Origin: a bacterium BMS3Bbin13
Lineage (GTDB): Bacteria > Pseudomonadota > Gammaproteobacteria > 21-64-14
Direction: 5' to 3'
DNA length: 33,941 bases
Assembly (NCBI GenBank): GCA_002897735.1
Contig: BDTW01000054.1
Coordinates: forward strand, 1-33,941
Shown: positions 7,888 through 14,770 of the stretch, one piece after another
Layout of the letters: every line of letters begins with the position of its first letter
Numbering within the stretch: the first letter of the stretch is position 1
Notes under the pieces: generated by a model
What the model saw: the letters and a program-made list of their open reading frames with translations, nothing else
Told to the model about the DNA's origin: nothing
Database searches by the model: none
Program-made: the position numbers and the translations under genes

Positions 7888-8325
7888 GAATAATTCCCCT
7901 CCGACCGGGGTGGCCCCGGGCGGCCACTATACCATCCCCGCCGCACTCGGTTCCCGCCCCCAAGCCCCCGCAGAAGGGGCGATGCCCGTGAAGGCACCGC
8001 GCCTCCAAGGCATGGGCCGACCTCGACGGACCGCCGGTGCGACATCCCGCCGAACCACCCGGGCGGATGGATGTCCGCGAGCAGTACCCGGGCTATGCGG
8101 CAGGCGACTTTGCAAGGAAGAGGGAGGTCGGCGGGAGCGGGAGCGAGGGCGCGCCGCTGCACCATTGGAAAGGCGATTACGCTCCGGCGTTTCGACGGCA
8201 ACGAAGACGGCGGGATCGACCTGGGGGAGGTGCCCCGGGTCCGCTTCCACGGCCTGCAATATCCTTTTACTCCGACCCCGCCCAAAGAACGCCTGGAATC
8301 GGGCACCGGCACGACGCGCGGCCCC
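7888..8325. other. 438-base gap with a possible EF-hand remnant
   Basis: No full gene is visible between the S41 peptidase and the PEBP-family gene. On the plus strand, 8194-8229 encodes DGNEDGGIDLGE, which fits the 12-residue EF-hand calcium loop at every key position and is preceded by Phe. In a neighbouring plus frame about 100 bases upstream, PPGRMDVREQYPGYA resembles the end of a second EF loop. Together they could be the remains of a small EF-hand protein with a frameshift, but no intact frame with a ribosome site covers both. Confidence 0.3.
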
Positions 8326-8802
8326 TCAGCGATCGCGCGCGTAGGTGCCGATCAACTCCGCCTCGTCCAGGATATGGCCGCGCATGGCCTGCTCCAAGCG
8401 AGCCTTGGTAGGGGTATCGAGATCGGGCAGCACCGCATCGAGGGCGTACAGCTTGAAGAAATAGCGATGGCGCCCGATCGGCGGACAGGGACCGCCGTAT
8501 CCGACGCGCTTCCAGTCGTTCAGCCCCTCGCGGGTCCCCGGGGGCAGTTGATCGGCCGCGACCGCCTCGGCCAGTCCCGGACGGTCCGGCGGCAGATCGT
8601 ACAGGACCCAGTGGACCCAGGTCATGCGCGGCGCCCTGGGATCCGGGGCATCGGGGTCGTCCACGATCAGCGCCAAGCTGCGTGTGCCCTCCGGAACGCC
8701 CGACCACACCAGGGCCGGCGACCGGTCCGCACCGTCGCAGGTGTAGCGCGGCGGGATCGCCGCGCCCGGCGCAAACGCCGGTGAACGGATACTCAGGCTC
8801 AT
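8326..8802 (-). CDS. PEBP family protein (YbhB/YbcL type, Raf-kinase-inhibitor-like)
   Basis: A phosphatidylethanolamine-binding-protein family member of 158 residues from ATG 8802. The ligand-pocket motif DDPDAPDPRAP, then WVHWVLYDLP, and GYGGPCPPIGRHRYFFKLYALD are all typical of the bacterial YbhB/YbcL group, whose cellular role is poorly known. ATG 8802 has an excellent ribosome site (GGGAGG then seven bases), so I take it as the start. The frame stays open upstream, however, and a GTG at about 8910 would add an apparent lipoprotein-like leader (WSAIVVGLSVLAC then SGAGGAAP) directly joined to the domain. The choice decides whether the protein is cytoplasmic or exported. Confidence 0.87.
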   Translation of the reverse strand: MSLSIRSPAFAPGAAIPPRYTCDGADRSPALVWSGVPEGTRSLALIVDDPDAPDPRAPRMTWVHWVLYDLPPDRPGLAEAVAADQLPPGTREGLNDWKRVGYGGPCPPIGRHRYFFKLYALDAVLPDLDTPTKARLEQAMRGHILDEAELIGTYARDR

Positions 8803-9119
8803 GACGAAACCTCCCGAGCGATCATGCCGGGCCGGCGCCGCTCCGCCGGCCCCGGAGCACGCCAGGACCGAGAGACCGACCACGATCGCCGACCACACCC
8901 CCGCCGCATGTGCTCTCCCGGCGTCGGCCAATACCCCTGCCCCCACGCTCCGCCCGCCCGATGGCCTGCCTACAAGCCCCCCGGCGCCACCGGACCGGGC
9001 AACCGGGGAATACCCCTGCACGACATCGCGGCGCAGCGGTTCCGGCGACCCGGGCGTGGGCGCGTCCCTTCACGCATTCCGTCACGACAGTGTAGCAGGC
9101 CGTGCGCGAGTTCGATGGC

Positions 9120-9146
9120 GGGGGGCGGGGCGGGGGCGGGGGCGGG
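9120..9146 (+). other. Guanine-quadruplex motif
   Basis: Five runs of guanine (lengths 6, 4, 5, 5 and 3) are separated by single cytosines. This is a near-ideal sequence for an intramolecular quadruplex with one-base loops on the plus strand. It lies in the divergent region between the PEBP-family gene and mltF, so it could influence either promoter. It could also simply be a slippage-prone G tract. Confidence 0.7.
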
Positions 9147-9261
9147 ATCAGGACGGCGGCGGGAATTCGGCGCCATTCCGGGGATGGCGATTCGCTCGGA
9201 GGGCAGCGGTAACGTCGAGTCGTGCGTTCTGTAGCCTTTGTAGCCCAATGCCTGGAGCCCG

Positions 9262-9353
9262 GTAGCCTGGATGCAGGCCGAAGGCCGAAATCCGGGGATT
9301 CCACCCTGATGGGAGACCGGTCCCCGGATTCCGCTGCGCTTCATCCAGGCTAC
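9262..9353. repeat. 92-bp inverted-repeat (REP/MITE-like) element
   Basis: The ends are exact inverted repeats, GTAGCCTGGAT (9262-9272) and ATCCAGGCTAC (9343-9353). The inner arms also pair in part, both ending in AATCCGGGGA on the outward reading, with diverged sequence between. The arms have the form of the widely dispersed GTAGCCTGGATGAAG...CCGGATT intergenic repeat known in many proteobacteria. It encodes nothing. Such elements usually sit between genes and fold as long hairpins. Confidence 0.75.
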
Positions 9354-9565
9354 GGGCAACGGCACGAGAAACGGCTCTTAAGGCCGTATCGTAAAAAAGA
9401 CCCCGAATACCCATATGTCAAGCCTGACCCCGCTGCCGCTGGGTGGTGAGGTGGCATGCCGGGGCCGTTGCTTATAGACTCGGGACCGTGCGACTGCAAA
9501 CGAAACCCAACGACACCCGGCCGGCCCGCGACGCGTGGGGGGAAGAACCGGCGGTCGGGGCGCGG

Positions 9566-10963
9566 GTGTTGCGGCGTACTCTGCGCTTCGCCGCCTGTGT
9601 CGTCGCGCTCGCCGGGCTCGTCGGCTGCAGCGCCGGTCTCGCCGGCCATTCGCCCGCGGCGATCCGCGCGCGCGGCGAGCTTGTGATCCTCACCCGCAAC
9701 GCACCGACCAGCTACTATGAGGAGCACGACGAGCCGACCGGTCCGGAGTATGACATGGCCCGGGCCTTCGCCCGGTATCTGGGCGTCAAGGCGAAATTCG
9801 TCGTGCTCGACAGCACCGCGGAGATCCTGCAGGCGCTGCGCGCCGGGCGCGGAGACGTGGCGGCCGCCGGCCTCACCCGCACCCGCGCGCGCCGCGCCGA
9901 CTTCCTCTTCGGCCCGACCTACCAGCAGGTCCGCCAGCAGGTGGTATGCCGGCGCGGCGGCAAGCGCCCGCGCTCGGTGGCGGACCTCCCCGACACACAA
10001 CTGGTGGTCGCGGCGGACAGCAGCTACGTGGAGCGGCTGACGGCACTCAAGCGTTCGTACCCGAAGCTGCGCTGGCGCACCGATCCGGAGCGCAGCAGCG
10101 AAGAACTGCTGGAGGCGGTCTGGCGACGCACGATCGAGTGCACGGTCGCGGACTCGAGCATCGTCGCCATCAACCGACGCTACTATCCCGAACTCATCGT
10201 CGCCTTCGACCTCACCAAACCGCAACCGCTGGCTTGGGCCATGCCGCGTACCGACCGCGCCCTGCAACGCGCGGTCGACAAATGGTTCGCCGGATATCGC
10301 CGCAGCGGCGCCCTGGCGCAGACCCTGAACAAGTACTATGGCTATATCCGGCTCTTCAACTACGTCGACACGAGCGTCTTCCTGCGCCGCATCCGCACGC
10401 GCCTGCCCCGGTTCCGGGCGATCTTCGAGCGCGCGGCACACGACGCGAAGCTGGACTGGCCCCTGCTCGCCGCGCAGTCCTACCAGGAATCGCACTGGAA
10501 CCCGCGCGCCGTGAGTCCCACCGGCGTGCGGGGCATCATGATGCTCACCCTGCACACCGCGCGCGAGCTGAACGTCAAGAGCCGGCTCAACGCACGCCAG
10601 AGCATCTTCGGCGGGGCCCGCTACCTCGCGCAACTGCGTGCGCGCCTGCCGAAGTCCATCCGCGAGCCGGACCGCACGTGGTTCGCCCTCGCCGCATACA
10701 ACATCGGCCTGGGGCACATCCGCGACGCCCGCGCGCTGGCGCGACGCCTGGGCCGGAATCCGAATCGCTGGAGCAGCGTGGCACAAGTGATGCCGCTGCT
10801 CGCGCGTGAGCGCTATTACCGCACCCTGAAGCACGGTTACGCCCGCGGCGGCGAGCCGGTGCAGTACGTCAATCGGATCCGAAACTACCGCAACCTCCTG
10901 CAACACCACCTCGCCGCGGCCGGGTCCGAACCCAGGATGTATGGGGAGGTGCAATCCCGGTAG
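9566..10963 (+). CDS. mltF: Membrane-bound lytic murein transglycosylase F
   Basis: A 465-residue two-domain lipoprotein that cleaves the glycan chain of peptidoglycan to 1,6-anhydro-muropeptides at the outer membrane. The leader ends in ALAGLVGC, a good lipobox with Cys21. Residues of about 34-265 form an extracellular solute-binding-type domain (IRARGELVILTRN onwards). The C-terminal part is the lytic transglycosylase domain with catalytic Glu308 in SYQESHW, followed by NPRAVSPTGVRGIMMLT and the AAYNIGLGHI motif. The frame is open from ATG 9443, and GTG 9488 is possible. I prefer GTG 9566 because it gives a normal signal peptide and the same offset to the domain as E. coli MltF. The last codons and the stop lie inside the first copy of the 107-bp repeat. 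Confidence 0.92.
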   Translation: MLRRTLRFAACVVALAGLVGCSAGLAGHSPAAIRARGELVILTRNAPTSYYEEHDEPTGPEYDMARAFARYLGVKAKFVVLDSTAEILQALRAGRGDVAAAGLTRTRARRADFLFGPTYQQVRQQVVCRRGGKRPRSVADLPDTQLVVAADSSYVERLTALKRSYPKLRWRTDPERSSEELLEAVWRRTIECTVADSSIVAINRRYYPELIVAFDLTKPQPLAWAMPRTDRALQRAVDKWFAGYRRSGALAQTLNKYYGYIRLFNYVDTSVFLRRIRTRLPRFRAIFERAAHDAKLDWPLLAAQSYQESHWNPRAVSPTGVRGIMMLTLHTARELNVKSRLNARQSIFGGARYLAQLRARLPKSIREPDRTWFALAAYNIGLGHIRDARALARRLGRNPNRWSSVAQVMPLLARERYYRTLKHGYARGGEPVQYVNRIRNYRNLLQHHLAAAGSEPRMYGEVQSR

Positions 10964-11237
10964 GGCGGGCCTCGGCCCGCCGACACCGCCGCGAAAACCC
11001 GCCGCAATCACCATGGGTCCGCGTCGTCGGCCGAGCAAGCTCGGCCCTACCGGAGGTGCAATCCCGGTAGGGTGGGCCTCGGCCCACCGACACCGCCGCG
11101 AAAACCCGCCGCAATCACCATGGATCCGCGTCGTCGGCCGAGCAAGCTCGGCCCTACCGGAGGTGCAATCCCGGTAGGGCGGGCCTCGGCCCGCCGACAC
11201 CGCCGCGGGGACCCGCCGTGATCACCATGGGTCCTCA
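10945..11237. repeat. Tandem array of a 107-bp palindrome-rich unit, about 2.7 copies
   Basis: Copies start at 10945, 11052 and 11159 (GGAGGTGCAATCCCGG), an exact 107-base period. The first two are nearly identical. The third diverges after about 70 bases. Each full unit contains two inverted repeats: GGCGGGCC-TC-GGCCCGCC (one base pair altered on both arms in copy 2, GGTGGGCC/GGCCCACC, so pairing is kept) and GGCCGAG-CAAG-CTCGGCC. The array fills the whole space between the convergent mltF and SirB1-family genes. The mltF stop (10961-10963) is inside copy 1, and the SirB1 stop (11235-11237) is at the end of copy 3. Confidence 0.9.
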
Positions 11238-12065
11238 GTGGATACGTTGGGCATCCTGTTGGATCCGTATCAGGTCGCTGCGCACCTGATCGGAATCCGC
11301 TGCGTCCGGTACCAGCTCGAGGTAGCGCTGGTAGTCCTCGAGCGCCGGGCGCAAGCACTCCAGCCGTTCCAGCAGCCGCCCGCGATCGCGGACCTCGGAG
11401 GCCAGCTCCGGGGCGATCGCGAGTACGCAGTTCATCACATCGAGGACCTTCTCCAACTGATTGCGCCGCAGATACACACCCTTCAGATTGCGCAGCAACC
11501 GCACCAGGATTTCCCGAGGCGAGGCGGCATTCAGGAGCCCGGCCACGGGCGGTGTCGGATCATCACCGTAGACCTGCGCGAGTTGTTCCTGCAGATCCTC
11601 CTCGCCCAGCGAACGCCCGGCGTCGAACGGATCGAGCACCAGCGCACCGCCCTGCACCGGCAGTTTGACCAGGAAGTGGCCCGGAAACGAGACCCCCTCG
11701 ACCGGCAGTCCCACGCGCCGGCCGACCTCCAGGTAGACGATCGAGAGCGTGATGGGCAGGCCGAGCCTGCGGTCCATCACCTCGTTGAGAAAGCTGTTGC
11801 GCGGGTCGTAGTACTCCTCGAGATTGCCGGCATACCCCTCTTCGCGAAACAGAATCCGGTTCAGGGCGAGGACCTGGTCGGTGAGCCCGGCACCGCCGGC
11901 CGCGCGCACCCGCTCCGCGTAGTCGTCCAGACGCCGCAGATACGCATCGGGATCGAGGTCCGGGTATTCCAGGCGGGCGATCTCCAGCGCACCGCGGGCG
12001 AGCACCGGACCGTCCTTCCGATGCACCATGAGTCGGCGAAGTCCGCCGGCCACATCCGCTCCCAT
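11235..12065 (-). CDS. SirB1 family protein (transglutaminase-like plus tetratricopeptide-like tail)
   Basis: A 276-residue protein of the SirB1/YchA family. The N-terminal half (about 30-180) is a transglutaminase-like domain with LNRILFREEGYAGN, RLGLPITLSIVYLEVGRRVGLPVEGVSFPGHFLVK and LDPFDAG, the conserved core of the family. The C-terminal ~80 residues form helical repeats (LEKVLDVMNCVLAIAPE, LEDYQRYLELVPDA). The biochemical role of the family is not established. ATG 12065 was chosen because GGAGGGAGG lies six bases upstream, although the frame is open to 12260. There is no signal peptide. The stop lies at the edge of the 107-bp repeat array. Confidence 0.88.
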   Translation of the reverse strand: MGADVAGGLRRLMVHRKDGPVLARGALEIARLEYPDLDPDAYLRRLDDYAERVRAAGGAGLTDQVLALNRILFREEGYAGNLEEYYDPRNSFLNEVMDRRLGLPITLSIVYLEVGRRVGLPVEGVSFPGHFLVKLPVQGGALVLDPFDAGRSLGEEDLQEQLAQVYGDDPTPPVAGLLNAASPREILVRLLRNLKGVYLRRNQLEKVLDVMNCVLAIAPELASEVRDRGRLLERLECLRPALEDYQRYLELVPDAADSDQVRSDLIRIQQDAQRIH

Positions 12066-12331
12066 CCCGCGCCTCCCTCCGACTCCGCCGTGCGAGGCAC
12101 GAGCGCCCGCCACGCAATCCGCCGACGGGGACGGGGGGCCGCCCGTGCAGGGGATCGGTCGCCGTGTACCACGCCCCTGCGCGGCGTGGAAATGCGCGTG
12201 CCTTCCCGGATCATACACCACCGCCAAACGCGCGCGGGCGAGAGCATCCTCTAATGACACATGAGCCTGAACGGGGGGTGTGATTCCAATGTGAGATGAG
12301 CCTCAAGCAGGGGTGTCGCTACCTCGTGAAA

Positions 12332-12359
12332 GATTTTGGGACATCCCAGTCCCAAAATC
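12332..12359. repeat. Perfect 11-bp hairpin
   Basis: GATTTTGGGAC (12332-12342) pairs exactly with GTCCCAAAATC (12349-12359) around ATCCCA. It lies in a gene-free stretch upstream of the SirB1-family gene and downstream of the YbaK-type gene. There is no T-tract. It could be an operator or an element end. Confidence 0.6.
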
Positions 12360-12473
12360 GACTCGCCTACGCGACAAGCTTTTGGGCCCCGGCCGCCCTG
12401 CGTCCGTCGCCGCTACGCACTTCCTCGTTGAGAAGCCCTCCGCGACGACTCCCACCATGGCTCTACGGCGTTT

Positions 12474-12600
12474 CGGATGCGCTTGCATGTCGCCTCCGCG
12501 GCTTCGGGACCTCTCGCTCCCTTCGCCACTCCGCCCACACGCCCGCGCCCTACGCCTACCGGGGACTACGCGCCCTCGCTTCGCTCTCCATGGCGCGTAG
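12474..12600 (+). repeat. Dispersed repeat, copy A
   Basis: The right part (12553-12600, from CGCCTACCGGGGA to CCATGGCGCG) matches the reverse complement of 30084-30130 with few differences. The left part, from CGGATGCGC at 12474, also matches (CGCGGCTTCG is shared), with an insertion in this copy. The two copies are thus an inverted pair about 17.5 kb apart, each close to the 3' end of a minus-strand gene. Confidence 0.75.
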
Positions 12601-12623
12601 CGCCGGCACGAGGACAGGCCGTC

Positions 12624-13094
12624 TCAGGGCCGCCCGGCGATCGCCCCGCGGTGTGCGGACCCGAGCAGCTCGAAAAACCGCTCCGTGGGGACGTGTACGA
12701 GTTCCTCGTGGTCCCCCGCCTCGAAGTACAACTCCGGTTGCTCGGCGAGGCCCTCGTCCACCACCGTCTCGAGCCCGTAGGCCGGGCCCAACGGGGGTAC
12801 CGCTCCGGGGGCACAGTCTTCGAACAACGCCGCCAATTCCGGTTCCGTGGCCAAATCGACGTTGCGGTGGAGGAGCGCGCGCACGGCGCCGAGGCGCAGG
12901 TGGCGGCTGGCCGGGACCACCGCCATCAGGTACCCCGCCTCGTCCGCGAGAATCACGCCCTTGGCGAGCCGCCCGCCCGGGATGTGGGCGGCCTGCGCGG
13001 TCTCCAGGCTGCATCCGGTCTGCGGATGCGCCACCACGTCATAGTCCACGCCCCGGCGGATCAGGTATCGTTGCAGTGTCACCGCCATACCCAT
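12624..13094 (-). CDS. YbaK/EbsC-type aminoacyl-tRNA deacylase
   Basis: A 156-residue single-domain protein of the YbaK/prolyl-tRNA synthetase editing-domain family, which hydrolyses mischarged aminoacyl-tRNA in the cytoplasm. Visible family features are the N-terminal helix LQRYLIRRGVDYDVVAHPQT, GGRLAKGVILADEAGYLMAVVPASRHL with the conserved Lys, and the G-x-VPPLGPAYG turn before the last strands. ATG 13094 follows GGGGAGGG at good distance; ATG 13088 (MAVTL) is a possible alternative. Which tRNA is edited cannot be told. A dispersed repeat begins 24 bases after the stop. Confidence 0.85.
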   Translation of the reverse strand: MGMAVTLQRYLIRRGVDYDVVAHPQTGCSLETAQAAHIPGGRLAKGVILADEAGYLMAVVPASRHLRLGAVRALLHRNVDLATEPELAALFEDCAPGAVPPLGPAYGLETVVDEGLAEQPELYFEAGDHEELVHVPTERFFELLGSAHRGAIAGRP

Positions 13095-13573
13095 GATGAA
13101 CCCTCCCCTCTCACCGATCCCGGGCTCTCACCCGTCCCCGCGCGGGCGGGTCGTTCCGATCGGCACGCCCGTGCTCCCGTCCCGGTCCGTGCGGGACACC
13201 CCCTCGGACTCTATTTCAGTATAGCCTCCCCTCCCGGGCCGGCGGCTTTGCATCCGCCGCGCTGCATCTCGCGCATCCGGCGCATCATCCGTCCACGCAA
13301 GCGCTGCGAGTCCCCGGGGCTCATCCCCCACCGCCCACGGCGGCGCACCACCCGGCGTCCCTGTGTGCATATCGTTATAATATGGACGCGGGCGCCCCTG
13401 CGGCAGCGGGAGACCGCGACGCGATGCACCGCCCGGGAGGAGACCAACCTCGGATGGGTGAGCGACCCCGCCGCGGTGCCGATGCGACCGGCGCAGGCGC
13501 TGCTCCGGCTGCCGGACCGGCAGCCCGGCCGGGATTTGTATACGGCCGCGCGTCGCAGTGAGAGATTCCCACC
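13095..13573. other. 479-base divergent gap
   Basis: This lies between the YbaK-type and DUF488 genes, which are transcribed away from each other. The only clear signal is a consensus TATAAT at 13376-13381. A 59-codon plus-strand frame (13382-13561, starting MDAGAPAAAGDRDAM) follows directly but is alanine/glycine/arginine-rich, has no ribosome site and is probably not a gene. Confidence 0.5.
13376..13381 (+). promoter_or_regulatory. Consensus -10 box upstream of the DUF488 gene
   Basis: TATAAT is a perfect -10 hexamer in otherwise GC-rich sequence, about 190 bases before the DUF488 start. No convincing -35 lies 16-18 bases upstream. If used, it gives a long untranslated leader. Confidence 0.35.
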
Positions 13574-13918
13574 ATGATCAAGCTCAAACGGGTCTACGAA
13601 AAACCGGCGCACTCCGACGGCACCCGGATCCTCGTCGAACGGCTCTGGCCGCGCGGCCTGCGCAAGGAGGACGCACACGTCGATCAGTGGATGAAGGAGA
13701 TCGCGCCGAGCACCGAACTGCGCAAATGGTTCGGGCATGACCCGGCGCGCTGGGAGGAATTCGAGCACCGCTACACCACGGAACTGCGCGGGCACGACGA
13801 GGAGCTTGCACAACTGCACCGGCTCGCGCGCGGCGCGACCCTGACTCTCGTCTACGCGGCGCGCGACGAGGCCCACAACAGCGCGGTGGTGCTGGCGCGG
13901 GTCCTGCGCGTGCGATGA
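13574..13918 (+). CDS. DUF488 family protein (YeaO-like)
   Basis: A 114-residue cytoplasmic protein of the DUF488 family, YeaO-like branch. The family signature is plain: the basic start IKLKRVYEK, DGTRILVERLWPRGLRKE near residues 16-33, WMKEIAPSTELRKWFGHDPARWEEF, and the C-terminal LTLVYAARDEAHNSAVVL. The function is unknown. The start at ATG 13574 is set by the family N-terminus. It appears to be a single gene, followed by a long repeat-filled gap. Confidence 0.9.
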   Translation: MIKLKRVYEKPAHSDGTRILVERLWPRGLRKEDAHVDQWMKEIAPSTELRKWFGHDPARWEEFEHRYTTELRGHDEELAQLHRLARGATLTLVYAARDEAHNSAVVLARVLRVR

Positions 13919-13985
13919 GGGTTCATGGAGTCCGACCTGCCAAAGCCGGGAACAGAACCGTCTCCGGAACCCCGTCCCAGTCGTC

Positions 13986-14113
13986 GGCGGGCCGAGGCCC
14001 GCCCTACCCCAACCAGCCCAACCGGGGGTCCCAAGGGCGGACCTCGGCCCGCCGACCGTGATGTACGCCGTGGCGTTGGGACATCCAGCCGTGTCGGCCG
14101 GGCGAACTCGGCC
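13986..14113. repeat. Cluster of three related palindromes
   Basis: GGCGGGCC-GA-GGCCCGCC at 13986-14003 is perfect. A copy with one mismatch is at 14036-14053, and a GGCCG...CGGCC stem is at 14096-14113. Sequence next to them (CTACC, CGACCGTGAT) resembles the flanks in the 107-bp array, so these appear to be dispersed members of the same family. Confidence 0.75.
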
Positions 14114-14213
14114 TTTGGTGGGCGCGAGCACCGATACAGGGCGGAACGGCCTCCCCGGTGAACCGCTGTAGTTTGCCACAAACCCGCAAAGCTTCATCGT
14201 GGCAACATACAAG

Positions 14214-14231
14214 GGCGGGGCTTGCCCCGCC
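14214..14231. repeat. GC-rich palindrome
   Basis: GGCGGGGC-TT-GCCCCGCC, perfect arms with a 2-base centre. Same family as the neighbouring palindromes. Confidence 0.7.
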
Positions 14232-14303
14232 GCCGACGCCTTACTGGGTGCCCGTAGCGTGAAAACGATTTCAACTACTCTGCCCCCTTGAACTCCCGAG
14301 CCG

Positions 14304-14352
14304 GCCACGGAACCGACCGGCCAGAGCGAAATTTTTCCGTGCGTTCCGTGGC
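14304..14352. repeat. Inverted repeat with TTCCGTG heptads
   Basis: GCCACGGAA (14304-14312) is the exact reverse complement of TTCCGTGGC (14344-14352). On the right side TTCCGT recurs three times at about nine-base spacing (TTTCCGTGCGTTCCGTGGCT then TCCGTAG). I have an impression of such TTCCGTG arrays as intergenic repeats in other proteobacteria, but could not check. Confidence 0.5.
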
Positions 14353-14395
14353 TTCCGTAGTTCTTATCAACGCCGTCGCGGATTGCAACGACGTC

Positions 14396-14465
14396 GGCCG
14401 GGCTCGCCCGGCCCTACCGGTGGGCACAATCACCGATGTGCGTGTAGGGCGGGGCGCGCCCCGCC
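14396..14465. repeat. Paired palindromes of the dispersed family
   Basis: GGCCGGGC-TC-GCCCGGCC (14396-14413) and GGCGGGGC-GC-GCCCCGCC (14448-14465) are both perfect. The 34 bases between them contain CTACCGG and a GTAGG box, the same junction sequence that links the two palindromes of the 107-bp unit. This is therefore a diverged single unit of that repeat. Confidence 0.75.
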
Positions 14466-14770
14466 GACGACGCCCGGTCGTGACGGTGATCGAGCCGCGG
14501 GGTCCGATGGGCCCGATCGGAGGGGAGGCCGTTGTCCCGGATCGGCGAGACGACGGCGCCGCGCGGGTGCGTCGTCGGTGTGCTTGTGGCACAATCGGCC
14601 CCGTTTCCGCATCCGGCGCCGCGTGAGAAATGCCGGGAACCGGCTGGAGCGGCACGGACCGCGAGCAATCTGAAACGTGATAGGCATGCCGATACCAACT
14701 GCCTCGACCCCTCCGTACGGCGCGCGGCCGGGCACCCCGGCGCATCTCTGACCTCCGACCGCAGCCGCCC

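Larger units (their letters stand above)
8803..9565. other. Divergent gap with G-run cluster and a REP-like element
   Basis: Between the PEBP-family gene and mltF I see no gene, apart from the possible N-terminal extension of PEBP up to about 8910. The stretch holds a guanine-run cluster at 9120-9146 and a 92-bp inverted-repeat element at 9262-9353, both listed separately. A TATAGA box at 9472-9477 could be a -10 element for mltF, but I found no good -35. Confidence 0.5.
12066..12623. other. 558-base gap with hairpin and dispersed repeat
   Basis: No gene is supported between the SirB1-family and YbaK-type genes. It contains two imperfect copies of GAGCCTNAANNNGGGGTGT near 12265 and 12300, a perfect 11-bp hairpin at 12332-12359, and a dispersed repeat at 12474-12600 shared with 30084-30182. 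The open frames across it read as low-complexity arginine/proline translations. Confidence 0.55.
13919..14770. other. 852-base gap rich in palindromic repeats
   Basis: No gene is supported. At least six GC-rich palindromes of 18 bases related to those in the 107-bp array lie here, plus a separate inverted repeat at 14304-14352. The permease gene begins at the right end, and I see no clear promoter for it. Confidence 0.65.

Noticed and set aside
7884-8312. 142-residue minus-strand ORF before the S41 peptidase
   Set aside because: It overlaps the peptidase start, has no ribosome site and reads as proline/arginine-rich random sequence.
9350-11200. 616-residue minus-strand open frame across mltF
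   Set aside because: It is antisense to mltF, and its N-terminal part is only the translated 107-bp repeat. High GC lowers stop-codon frequency.
10945-11237. Could the 107-bp tandem repeats be a CRISPR array?
   Set aside because: The whole 107 bases repeat, with no unique spacers between short repeats, and there are no cas genes. It is a tandem repeat.
13382-13561. 59-codon ORF directly after a TATAAT box
   Set aside because: It has no ribosome site, is low in complexity (Ala, Gly, Arg, Pro), and the ATG overlaps the promoter box, so translation is unlikely.
13919-14770. tRNA genes in the long gap
   Set aside because: No cloverleaf with GGTTCRA arm and CCA-compatible acceptor stem was seen. 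The palindromes have no tRNA spacing.
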